Source: Breviolum minutum Mf 1.05b.01 (Eukaryota; Sar; Dinophyceae; Suessiales; Symbiodiniaceae). From it: a stretch of 64,000 nucleotides of DNA. Positions 22,401-29,597 of this stretch are shown piece after piece. Where the stretch lies: NCBI GenBank assembly GCA_000507305.1, contig DF239213.1, positions 62,001 to 126,000 of the forward strand. The letters are read 5' to 3'. The notes beneath the pieces were generated by a model. That model was not told the origin of the DNA and ran no database searches. It saw nothing but the letters and a program-made list of their open reading frames with translations. The stretch's first letter is position 1, and every line of letters starts with the position of its first letter. Made by a program: the position numbers and the translations under genes.

Positions 22401-23781
22401 TGATAGTCCGACATTGCGTAAAGAAAGTAAGCACCTTATCTTGTCCATTTGTGCAGCCCAAAAGTGGAAAGTTTTTGGTGCCGACATCAAAACGGCGTTC
22501 TTGTCGGGAGATAAGTCTGAGCGAGACATATACTTCAAACCCCCAACTGAATTGAAAGAATGGTTAGGTTTGGATGCTGAAGATTTGTTTCGTTTAGAAA
22601 AAGCTGCCTATGGTTTAGCTGAAGCTCCAAGAGCTTGGTATCTTAGGTTGAGCCGTGAAATGAAGGAAGCCGGCCTCACCCAAAGTCAGCTAGATCCTTG
22701 CCTATTTACCTTGAGAATAAAAGGTAACTTAGCTGGAGTTTGTGGAATCCACGTAGATGACCTACTAGGTGGAGGTACACCAGCCATGGATTCAATCCTC
22801 AATGAACTTAGGAAAAAGCTGCCTTTTGGAGATTACCGAACCTTCACCATCCGATACACCGGAATCGAAGTAAGACAGTGTCCAAAGACCTTTGAAGTAG
22901 AAGTAGGACAAGAAGCTTACATAGATGGTTTGGAAGAAGTAATGACAAAACCTCTTGGTTCAGCCGGAACTCCCTTGAAGGACAAATCCCTACTCAGAAC
23001 TTGTGCCGGTCAGTTAGCTTGGGTTGCCAACGCCACACGTCCTGATTGTGCATTTTTGTCATCGTATCTTCAAGGTGTCCAAGATAAAGGTAGTGTATCC
23101 CACGTTCAATTGTATAACAAGTGTCTTAGGGAACTTAAAACGAAAAAGGTTTGTTTGAAATTTCCAAGCACTGTGCCAATCTCCGATTGGAGAATCGTCT
23201 GCATTGCCGATGCAGGTTGGGCAACCCGACACAATGGTGATAGTCAGGGTGGGTATTTGTTACTGCTGGCAGAATCAGCAATCCTTGACAGGAAGCCCGC
23301 CAAATGTTGGCTCATAGATTGGGCGTCCAAAAAGTTAAAGCGAGCTGTTCGATCTTCTGTTGCAGCGGAAACCCTGGCCGGTCAAAACGGCCTTGATGCC
23401 ATTGAGATGTTCCAAGCAGTACTACTTGAAACTATAAAGGGCATAACCCCAAAGATGTTTAGAGAGTCAACCCCGCAAGATCCTGCCGGTGTTGTAATGG
23501 ACTCAAAAGGGTTTTATGATGCCATCACGAGAAGCTGTAGTTCATCGTCAGTGTCCTTGGAACGTAGACTCCTGATTGATTATGCCATTGCAAAAGAAAC
23601 CTTGTCCAAACAAAACATCTATCCTTACTGGGTGAATAATCTGAGAATGTCAGCTGATTGTCTTACCAAATTGAAAGGTGAAGTAAAGTTGTTACACGAC
23701 CTCTTGGAGACTAATCGATATCATATTCAGGTTTGTAAGGAAAGTGGCCGAAAAGAAAAGGCAAATCAAGGTGCCGAATAA
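16423..23781 (+). CDS. Gag-Pol polyprotein of copia element, with methyltransferase-like domain
   Basis: One frame, 2452 residues including one X; the frame is open upstream but the first ATG in good context (A at -3, G at +4) is at 16423. Gag is about residues 1-130, then a Lys/Ser/acidic linker; I see no CCHC knuckle. The protease motif is DTG at 502-504. A Cys cluster (CHACYCC) is at 814-820. A C5-methyltransferase-like domain follows: LVEVFTG 918-924, FPC 976-978, ENP 1030-1032. The integrase has an HHCC finger (H1293, H1298, C1326, C1329) and catalytic D1356, D1422, E1458 with exact D-x35-E spacing. Reverse transcriptase has D2021 in ADIKTAF and HVDD 2110-2113, where most copia elements have YVDD. 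RNase H has D2263, E2316 and D2360. Numbering includes a 112-codon in-frame duplication at 19438-20106. Gag and Pol share one frame with no shift. Confidence 0.95.
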   Translation: MEQKDTFRDLQFDGKPSGYRDFRRKTILAIAGLEEKHVYLAGPRLLQRLQGEAWRATEHLPIAELRQPEGWLHVISALDEHYRFLPETELHEAVEEFLFLLKRRPHEGATSFTSRFKTQLDRVQTLISQEREASRKKKKGGKSSSKGVNSEIGREDSSLEESEAPSEPPPEDTPSGTDTEPHVSGSPAAGERQPGEESGSKPPSSLGRQSKRKSETGSKGTHRADQVKAQQDMLRMLGTLEHGHLKPKPILPQSILGHLYMRKFGLNREQRAQIIRATNGSSRLADVERILRASDLEEFRSEDRRRQEDRRPTKVMRKEAYAVQDSEHHVAAVDDGADSSSSLVAFDSDSDPQSEEAHIVGDDGETDQELHEAFEIQKRAKKEFRKNFKTYKETKKKVREIKKNRTPYHLPVVALGPEGSAPGPSQQGPVKQSFGYDRKPSQTGRGNPKRKPDGKFNRKEEAHLAQSSFITEFSYMVSATPSDVIPEEVLLTSIPAGYAVIDTGCTTSIIGSETANQLKNHLRVLGWPQPEECSLPPVELKGFNGVIEETTLGLKWSVRIGTLWGSITTYVIDGQAPFLLSRRVLEAMGAVLNLASLTFTSSKHGMHDVPLRQATNGHILLPLLEPQVEYAVLVDQDEEPPSDDCNEPDTKLPAPAPMKPPDDRPTVSWQSEVEQPPSSVFRNQHRKNGNKTTTTDRRRAMQHIVKNTRQGIVNVDRFREELQLIFGYRGSLINHAFVAYQPRLERIPNDAGVSTYQKSVAILHEGNFRVEPWSTRFPGAERKPVERVNSALFVFCGTASPEMEHNADSVDKKCHACYCCRDLDSEGDNNDSDSEDQSIDSPISTEVLFSDDTDWVDVERKELPQKETDFLLNNLKGLRHSYAQFVMSRLALGKNRVETELEQWLGDQAHLLNQRIDLVEVFTGKAPLADAVEKRSTGKCIRIGLDYGHDLNRLHDRRMLILLVAYLKPRDVWISFPCGCWGPWSRFNMQKSDKLREQVQADRKTARRHLIVVSELWTLQHLLGNHVHIENPLTSDAWKELKFPQAFVIRVDQCSLGLRCPKTNLPVLKPTRIVTSCSELAKVLTFCRCDGKHQHAHLEGNYKGSPLTSYAETYPKXARRHLIVVSELWTLQHLLGNHVHIENPLTSDAWKELKFPQAFVIRVDQCSLGLRCPKTNLPVLKPTRIVTSCSELAKVLTFCRCDGKHQHAHLEGNYKGSPLTSYAETYPRKFCRIVSGVLCHENRQFKPAEADVFADLSLHLNGEDGKEQPDDEEVEPSAPLDRKRIEAMIRKLHINTGHSSNEQMLRLAQRCEVTDEVKDVIRNFRCPVCEELKVPPSRRQVAMPHAENPNHIVGVDFVQVELKHKDDSGSIVEQKYNVLTCVDLATDFAQQIIVEKGSNQLSKAFHEIWTRPFGAPNVIYSDPSSSTLSADFQAYLVHHGISLLHCGTEAHWQLGRVETANRILRNMAQRVWQTTSRPAEEVIETCASVRNQQLRKHGYSPSQWFLGQDSKHPAMMTDVEEQVNYPVQSQVLSSPSFHAKVLLREEACRAFVEEHARDTWRRALAGQNRPLRGPYQAGQLVYFFRKRARGLLSTRHGVWYGPGKVIGLESSNQGVIPRVVWVAFNGFLYKCAPEGLRPVPEDESQFRELARQLSMGRLDPQIEQAEQSLTQRAPQYQDLTGELPTIEDEELKMDLEEPESDNEPDPDLEGPRKVRRRFYRSTEYWQKRSRGEPPLGSLQEGLVPNRVTLEDLAIEPPAKRRTLEPVIEREDDEMSYTPTTPENGPLEGNEAPELSLDQPMPDSAEPEQDAQMPFVPETDTTMAEPPESVPAEPMVDTELPVNVPVPEEDEEGLMVDIGTEKVKRQESVLEVSFNVTSEDITTDPLCLWHVLDECLQVTTSKAKLRRVEVSYRKLNPSDQALFQKAMQKEWQSWVDNKVTSLCKSRGIDPNRIIKARWVLTWKKSSDPDDRSKTPKARLVLIGWQDPELGKIATDSPTLRKESKHLILSICAAQKWKVFGADIKTAFLSGDKSERDIYFKPPTELKEWLGLDAEDLFRLEKAAYGLAEAPRAWYLRLSREMKEAGLTQSQLDPCLFTLRIKGNLAGVCGIHVDDLLGGGTPAMDSILNELRKKLPFGDYRTFTIRYTGIEVRQCPKTFEVEVGQEAYIDGLEEVMTKPLGSAGTPLKDKSLLRTCAGQLAWVANATRPDCAFLSSYLQGVQDKGSVSHVQLYNKCLRELKTKKVCLKFPSTVPISDWRIVCIADAGWATRHNGDSQGGYLLLLAESAILDRKPAKCWLIDWASKKLKRAVRSSVAAETLAGQNGLDAIEMFQAVLLETIKGITPKMFRESTPQDPAGVVMDSKGFYDAITRSCSSSSVSLERRLLIDYAIAKETLSKQNIYPYWVNNLRMSADCLTKLKGEVKLLHDLLETNRYHIQVCKESGRKEKANQGAE
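19438..20106 (+). repeat. 336-bp direct repeat with an N at the joint
   Basis: Bases 19438-19770 recur at 19774-20106 with four differences, and a single N lies at 19771. The unit is 112 codons and keeps frame, duplicating residues around the ENP motif. A one-base N exactly at the junction points to an unmerged overlap between two contigs or element copies rather than a biological duplication. Confidence 0.9.
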
Positions 23782-23900
23782 TCTGTGTCAGCAAAAGCTG
23801 TGAGCCTCACCAATAATAGTCTGGTTAAACCACAACTGTTTGAGGATAACAGGTTCAACATAGATTAGTAGATGTAGGCTAAATTAACTGAAAGGTTGAT

Positions 23901-23916
23901 GACACGTCGTCGTGTC
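23901..23916 (+). other. Hairpin between the two element reading frames
   Basis: GACACG-TCGT-CGTGTC, a perfect 6-bp stem with a 4-base loop, sits in the 248-base gap between the polyprotein stop and the second start codon. It could be a structured RNA element used in expression of the second frame; function is inferred only from position. Confidence 0.4.
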
Positions 23917-24029
23917 CTGCATTGTTTTTGCTGTAAAGTTTTTCCCATAGTGCAATCTTGTATAGCATAGCACCAGTGGCTTCAAGTTAGCCGGAGATTT
24001 TTGTGAGACTCCCCGTTGAGTTTTCCATC

Positions 24030-24818
24030 ATGGCCAGCCGTAAGATGAGCCGACCTTCAATGCCTGAAGAAATTCCTCCGCAGCGTCTTGATGACGCCGA
24101 GTTGAACCAGGTTGCAGGTTTGCTGAGTCGAGCTGTCAAGTTTGGACAGCAATCGGCCATCGCGAAGAAGATGCACCAGTACCACTGCAGCAAGGCTATG
24201 GCTGTGTCAGCTCAGGCCTTCATGGAGACCTTGCCTGGTAGCAGCAGTTCAGCTGCCGGTACTATGTCAGATGCTAGCAAGCGCCAGCGTGATCCTGCCG
24301 AAGAAGCTCTGCAGGAATGTTGGGAGCATGACATGGCTCAGTCTTGGGGATTGATTTCCTCCGAGCCGGATCAATCGCCATCATCAATGATTGCAGCTTT
24401 CAATGTGAAGTCTGGTGGATATACTGGGACTCTTCCCCAGTATCTTGCAAGTGTTCCTGTGGAACCACCTATGCCTGGTGTGACTGACCTGAACTTTGTG
24501 TTCGGTGAAGAAGACACCCGGGTGCCTTTGCCTCCTGACATGCCTACGGTGCAAGAGTGGGCACGTGCTGAGCTTGAACTGGATAAAGTCAGGCACTTGA
24601 AATTGTGCTATGGTGAATTTGTCCGTCGAGCTGAGACAGATCCCCAGCTTCGAGACTATGCAGGCTTTATGATGGATAACTATGGTCCGTTTGTCCTCAA
24701 CAAGAAGACCAAGAAATATACCAAAGGAGTGGACTTCGCCTTCTTCCTTGCTCGTATCAAGTTTGATACTCAAGAGACAACTCCTGGTCTTGGCTTTCGC
24801 CGACACGTCCGGCAGTGA
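24030..24818 (+). CDS. Second reading frame of the copia element, unknown protein
   Basis: 262 residues starting at ATG 24030 in a strong context (ATC-ATG-GCC); the frame is open for nine more codons upstream but without an ATG. It begins MASRKMSRPSMPEEIPPQRL, has a Ser/Ala-rich stretch near residues 68-85 and a mixed charged C-terminal half (VQEWARAELELDKVRHLK) ending RRHVRQ. No signal peptide or membrane span is seen, so it does not look like an envelope protein, although its place after RNase H is where copia relatives with an extra frame carry env-like genes. It has no stop or frameshift, as expected for a recently active element. Function unknown; it could be an accessory nucleic-acid-binding or packaging protein. 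Confidence 0.8.
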   Translation: MASRKMSRPSMPEEIPPQRLDDAELNQVAGLLSRAVKFGQQSAIAKKMHQYHCSKAMAVSAQAFMETLPGSSSSAAGTMSDASKRQRDPAEEALQECWEHDMAQSWGLISSEPDQSPSSMIAAFNVKSGGYTGTLPQYLASVPVEPPMPGVTDLNFVFGEEDTRVPLPPDMPTVQEWARAELELDKVRHLKLCYGEFVRRAETDPQLRDYAGFMMDNYGPFVLNKKTKKYTKGVDFAFFLARIKFDTQETTPGLGFRRHVRQ

Positions 24819-24878
24819 ATGGACACTGGACTGGGTTGAGACCCGAAGATCTACGAACTTTTGGTTGCTTTGAACATA

Positions 24879-24897
24879 CCCTCTCGGATAGAGGGCG
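24879..24897 (+). other. Purine-rich tract and hairpin before the 3' LTR
   Basis: CCCTCT-CGGAT-AGAGGG forms a 6-bp hairpin at 24879-24895, and its 3' arm AGAGGGCG abuts the LTR. The position fits a polypurine tract for plus-strand priming, though it is short. Confidence 0.5.
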
Positions 24898-25090
24898 TGT
24901 TGATTTCAGTGACCTTGTCCCATGACATCCATGGTTGACATATCCTCGTGGCCATTCTGGTCCAAAGGGCCCTTGTAGCCAAGTTGATTCGGCTAAGGAT
25001 TGTTGGTAGAAGGAAAAAGGGTTGTGCAGCTTGATAGCTGATTCCGTGTTTTCCACGTAGTTTCCTCCGGGTTTTGCTGCCAGCTTTGCA
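24898..25090 (+). repeat. 3' LTR
   Basis: 193 bp, identical by eye to 16062-16254, followed by TATAT. Confidence 0.95.
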
Positions 25091-25774
25091 TATATATAGT
25101 ACACCTGATTCTCCATAGGTATATGTCATACGTAGTTTGATATGACTAAACTGCCTGAGGCTAAGATGAACAATCATCCATTCTGTTGCTAAGATACAAG
25201 TCCATGTGGAAATTTGTTCAGGCAATCAAGAGACATCATCCATTTCTTGCCACAAGAATGCCATAAAAAGCGGCCTGATTCTGTCAGACTTTCTGGAAGG
25301 GAGATACGCACCCGAGCAGTCTGGCAACAGCGGTGGCTTTTTGATCAAGGCGCTGAATGTTTAGGTGGCTGTGAAGCTGTAGCAAAATAATTTGCTAAGA
25401 ATAAATTTGCTACAAATGAGATACGTCACCCGCAACCAAAAATCAAGAGATCTAGGATTTTAAACACCAACTTCTAGGTGAACCACAAGAGTGACCTCAT
25501 TCAAAATCGCACTTCGACCTCTGTGAAAAATATGTTTTAAGCGCAAGGCTCATTCCACAACTGAAGTGTTTCAGACTTCAAGGTCATTGAAACTACAGAA
25601 GCTTCACCGGTTGATGCAGTTGAAGGAGGAACAGGTGTGTCCAATTGTAATCTATATATATACATATACAATATGTATAATTATATAGATACTCCTTTAC
25701 ATGTACATAGATATACACAATCCATCACAATCAAAAAATCATCCCGAATCTTAGAGAAAAAACTAAAAAAAAAG
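25091..25774. other. Retrotransposon flank; no confident gene
   Basis: TA-rich around 25090-25100 and 25650-25720. No gene recognised. Confidence 0.3.
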
Positions 25775-26122
25775 CTACCAAAAGCATAAGTCTCCACTCT
25801 TCCCCCAAGATCCTGGTGTTCCAATCGTCCCAACCTCCTTTCCCTGATAGGGTGTTTTGGATGACTCTGGAGAGGTCATAGCCGACTTCAACGGCCCCTC
25901 CTTTGCTTCCTTCATGTCACTGGCCATAGTCGAGTCTGACTCTGGCCTGAGAAACCCGGGAAGCAAGAAAACATAGCTTAATTGGGTTTAAGTTATGGTG
26001 ACCCATGGAGATTTCAGCGGTTTCCAGCCTATCAGGTCTTTCCATGTACTCTGTCTCTTCAAGGAAGTCTTGTCGCATGGATTCCTGTGCCAAGCGTTGC
26101 AAACACGGAGAACCTGGTTCCT
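25775..26122 (-). CDS. Two C-terminal exons, unknown protein
   Basis: - strand exon 26122-25978 follows a pyrimidine-rich acceptor (TGTTCTCTTCAG) and reads EPGSPCLQRLAQESMRQDFL then EETEYMERPDRLETAEISMG. Exon 25946-25775 (PESDSTMASDMKEAKEGPLK...) runs to TAG at 25777-25775. They join in phase only if a 31-nt GC-AG intron (25977-25947) is removed; without splicing the frame ends shortly in TGA. The acceptor of this small intron is also pyrimidine-rich. Charged, low-hydrophobic protein; family not recognised. Confidence 0.45.
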
Positions 26123-27222
26123 CTGAAGAGAACAAGACAGCCACCAGAAAGGGGAATGAGGTTGAAGGCATCCAAGCATCTTACAGCGAACACCCAAATC
26201 ACTGGATGACCATCTGTATCTTGGTATCTTTAATACATGTGTTTAGGGTTGATGCCATAGGTTTGCACCAGTAAATTCACCGATAGACTGTAAAAGGAAG
26301 AGTTAGAAAACATTAACTGGAGATTTCATTGTTCTCCATTGGGTGTAACTCTTCCTTTTTTGGTGTTTCGTAAATTCAGAAATTGAGCAGTCTTTTTGGA
26401 TGTACCGGTCCCTATACACTGGGCCTATTCCTCATGCATATGCGGAATCCAAAAGGGTCCCAACGCAGGAGCTTTGCCGTTCTGTACCGGTACATGACTA
26501 TTGTGCATACAAAAACTGTCTAAGCGACTCTGCCTGCAACCAAAATCTACATTGCTTTCGCGCGGTTTCTACGCACGCCGTTCCATAGTTGGCCATCCAA
26601 AATAAATGATGCTGAGTTGGGGATGGAAGTTTGCGCGATACATCTCATTTGTGCACACCCTTCCAACATTTTTGTTCGGATGGTTTGTCAGTCAGAAAAT
26701 GGCCACCGCAGGAATTTTCTTTTCGCAATGTGCAATAAAAACCTTGCCATTCCAACAAAAGTTGTGTACCGCTTTTGGAGGTTGGCAAGGTATCGATTTA
26801 TGAGCATTTATGTACGTACACTGTCGAGTCTTCTTATGGGCGTGTTTGTCCGTGTATCCATACTCTACAACCTGCAACCCCTTCTCCAATGCTTGCCTCT
26901 AGGGCCTCGGCATGCAAATGACTGAGCTGTGCCTCCTGAAAAGCAGGAAGTAACATCAGTCAACACAAATCATAGGTAATTCAGACCAATTAGCCGTCAA
27001 TGGCATTTGTCAACGCTAATGCTTCATTGTTATCACCGCTTATCTTCAAACAAATAAAACACCCAAGACCGCTCTCGATCGCTCTCGATCGCTCGCTCCT
27101 CTGCTCTGCTCACTCGTTGGCCTCGGGATGACAAATGACAATTCATTGCAGGGTGATTTTTTTTTTTCGTATTTACCCAACCCGAAAACTTCCCAACAAA
27201 TCTCCAAACTTTGGGGGTGAGC
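26123..27222. other. No confident gene; open frames on both strands
   Basis: A + strand frame at about 26620-26925 and a - strand frame at about 26430-26540 look partly like protein, but neither has decisive splice context. A hairpin repeat at 26292-26359 is listed separately. Confidence 0.3.
26292..26359. repeat. Small inverted repeat
   Basis: AAAAGGAAGAGTTA at 26292-26305 and its exact reverse complement at 26346-26359, with an inner stem (TGGAGA/TCTCCA). It could be a small MITE or a structured RNA. Confidence 0.5.
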
Positions 27223-27345
27223 TTATTGGAGGTCGATTTTTAGCACCACCTTCCCCCGCAAACTCCCTGAGAACCTGACAGTGACAGCAGCTTCCTCCAT
27301 CCCTCCCAAGCCCTTGCCCCATAGCGGAGGTCGCAATTCTGCGGC
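27223..27345 (-). CDS. Candidate terminal exon, unknown protein
   Basis: 40 codons and TAA (27225-27223) on -, after a TACATCAG acceptor. It reads AAELRPPLWGKGLGGMEEAA followed by alternating beta-like residues, VTVRFSGSLRGKVVLKIDLQ. A convincing C-terminus, but the family is not recognised. Confidence 0.5.
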   Translation of the reverse strand, partial: AAELRPPLWGKGLGGMEEAAVTVRFSGSLRGKVVLKIDLQ

Positions 27346-28639
27346 CTGATGTAACTCTCAAAAGCAGTCCTTTCAAGGAACTGATCTTTTAATGCCTGTC
27401 AATCCTTTCAATTTGGAGATCGTTGAAGGAGAAGCACATATCGTATATGACCTTCAAAAGACTGTTCAAAAATAGCGCATCTGGTTGAGTCATCTTCACC
27501 TTTCAACAAAAAGCTATCTGAAGAAGTCAGGAATTCGGCCCAGCATCAAGCCATTGAGCCAAGGGATAGCGGGCAATGTGAAACCGTGGATGGGGCAAAT
27601 GTACACTATACATGTGTTCACGTCTCCATGAGTGTTTATTACTTGTGTATATTCAAACACTGTACATATAATATACATATAGTACATATAATTACGTAGT
27701 AATCATTATATCAATATATAGATATAGATGTTATATTATATAAATGATATATACATCAGTACCATGCAAACTGCATGATTGATGTTCAAAAAGTCACGTG
27801 TATCATGGGATCATCAATAACACGATCCATCCAGGAGCTGTTGAAGGAAGTTGGAATCAACACTGAAAATATCCAAAGATTTAAGGGATTGATTTTCTGT
27901 CCATTCCATGTACTGTGCTGCTCTTGATCATTAATCCACATGGGTGGCGTCCATCCTCTATTTTTGCGAGAAAATACAAACACTTTTCAGACCTGAAACT
28001 GAAACCAACAAATTGTAAACAGGGGACAAAAAGCTTCATCTTTATCGCGGTTTAAAAAGCAACGTTTGAGGAATGGTATCCGATGCCTTTCTGTGGTCCT
28101 TTGAATTCTTTCTGAACCCCGACCCAACCTCGTGATCATGGGACCCGCAATCAAAGCACCGGTTGTTGCTGGGATCCTAGTAGGAACAAAAAGCAGGCAA
28201 CATTTCGAATAACAAAGAACAGTTTGAGAGCAATATATAGAGAATAACATTGAATTGTTGATTGAGAAATTCAATCGTCCATCCTTCATATCCTTCCAAT
28301 GAAGCCATCCATCTTTATTGGGAAGTACAGTGAATGTTGTTGAGATTTCATCCTCCAAAAGCAGTGTATCCTACAATTGCTCAGTTGATCTTCTGGCGTA
28401 TCCTGATTTAGCCTGGAGTTCGTATGACATGCAAGTGACAGATCCCACATCTCGAACTCCCATACTTTAAACACAGAATGACGACGCAGGTAAGCAGTGT
28501 TCAAAATTACATGTCATCTACCTCCACTGGTTGTTGATACAATAGGGTAATCCCGAAACATTCGTCAAATGATAAATCCTTATATACTAAAAACAAACAA
28601 AAAGTATATAAGTGTTCTCCCACATCTTCCCATTGACAC
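27346..28639. other. No confident gene; short open frames and TA-rich sequence
   Basis: TA-rich at about 27660-27760. - strand open frames near 27535-27600 and 28370-28460 may be further exons of the flanking gene but have competing readings. Confidence 0.3.
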
Positions 28640-28729
28640 CAGGTTGTTCAACACCAGTGCTGCCACCTTGACCACAATCGTCTCAAAGCGAGGCTTTAAA
28701 GCCTCTTGTGGTAGCGTGGGTTCCTTGCC
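28640..28729 (-). CDS. Candidate internal exon, unknown protein
   Basis: Exactly 30 codons on - between CAG acceptor (ATCGCAG) and GT donor (CTG before GTGTCA). It reads GKEPTLPQEALKPRFETIVV and then KVAALVLNNL. Good composition and splice sites; may belong with the terminal exon at 27345. Confidence 0.5.
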
Positions 28730-29102
28730 CTGCGATTGCGGAACCGGCAGGTTGCAAGGATTTTTCCAGCCAAATGACCCCCATTTCAACATAAAAAACA
28801 GGAAACGATATGAAAGAATGAATGAATGGATGGGAATTGTGCCAACATAGATTTTTTTGGGGGGAAAAATCCAAGCTGTGAATTTACCCCCCCAATCTTC
28901 CACTATCTTCCAACTATATGTGGTCATATGGCACCAACCTGTCGTACTCAAATGTCGGGGTACATTCCCTTCAAACCTGTATTGAAAGGCCAAGCTGTTT
29001 GGGTCAGAAGTCGAACCTGAAACTGCTTAACGAATTCAGGATATCTGAAAAGCGCCCTGCCTTCTACAAATTGGTTTGTTGATCTTCAATCGTCTAGAGT
29101 CT
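28730..29102. other. No confident gene
   Basis: Nothing recognisable. Confidence 0.3.
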
Positions 29103-29244
29103 TCAAATATGCCATAAGCCATCACTTTCTGTGCACCTGTACCATGCTGCCGCACTAAGCACATCTTTTTTCCCTAGGCCCAGATTCTGTTCATGGTCTT
29201 TCACTCGTCCCTGGCGGAGGCACATGTCACATTGAACTGGTGGC
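29103..29244 (-). CDS. Candidate terminal exon with a CxxC motif
   Basis: 46 codons and TGA on -, after a TTTTTCTAG acceptor. It has a CDMC pair near its start (PPVQCDMCLRQGRVKDHEQN) and ends ESDGLWHI. Lies 353 bases downstream of the eL31 gene in the same sense. Family not recognised. Confidence 0.4.
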
Positions 29245-29597
29245 CTAGAAAAAGTGATAGGTATAGAATGCTCAATCACCCAGCCATATAGTATGGCGAC
29301 TCTAAAGTGGATCAATAATGAATTAATCGGTATCTACGACCCTTCAAGATTCGAAGCCGAATGATCTAAATCTCTTGACTTTTGCACCTCAGGCTACGGG
29401 CTACACTGCTACACCTCAACGTCTGGCGGTAGCCATCACATGCTTCCCCTATCTCATGGAATGAAATGCTACTCATGTGAGGAGATCAACACAAAAGTTT
29501 GTATGCACAGTTTGTATACCTGTACATATAGGAAAGGTATTTGAGAAAAAATACGTTTCTTACATGGCATGAGGATCATTCCGTTGGATAGGATGGG

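Larger units (their letters stand above)
16062..25090 (+). mobile_element. Complete Ty1/copia LTR retrotransposon
   Basis: 9029 bp bounded by two 193-bp LTRs, each starting TGTTGA and ending TTTGCA. The element is flanked by TATAT on both sides (16057-16061 and 25091-25095), consistent with a 5-bp target duplication, though the site is low-complexity. Inside, in order: primer binding site, Gag, aspartic protease, a methyltransferase-like domain, integrase, reverse transcriptase, RNase H, a second reading frame, and a purine-rich tract before the 3' LTR. Integrase before reverse transcriptase places it in Ty1/copia (Pseudoviridae order). I read the LTRs as identical, which argues for recent insertion. 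The only defect seen is an internal duplication joined by an N. Confidence 0.96.

Noticed and set aside
24003..24029. GTG-initiated extension of the second element frame
   Set aside because: The first ATG, at 24030, has a strong context; the upstream codons are merely open.
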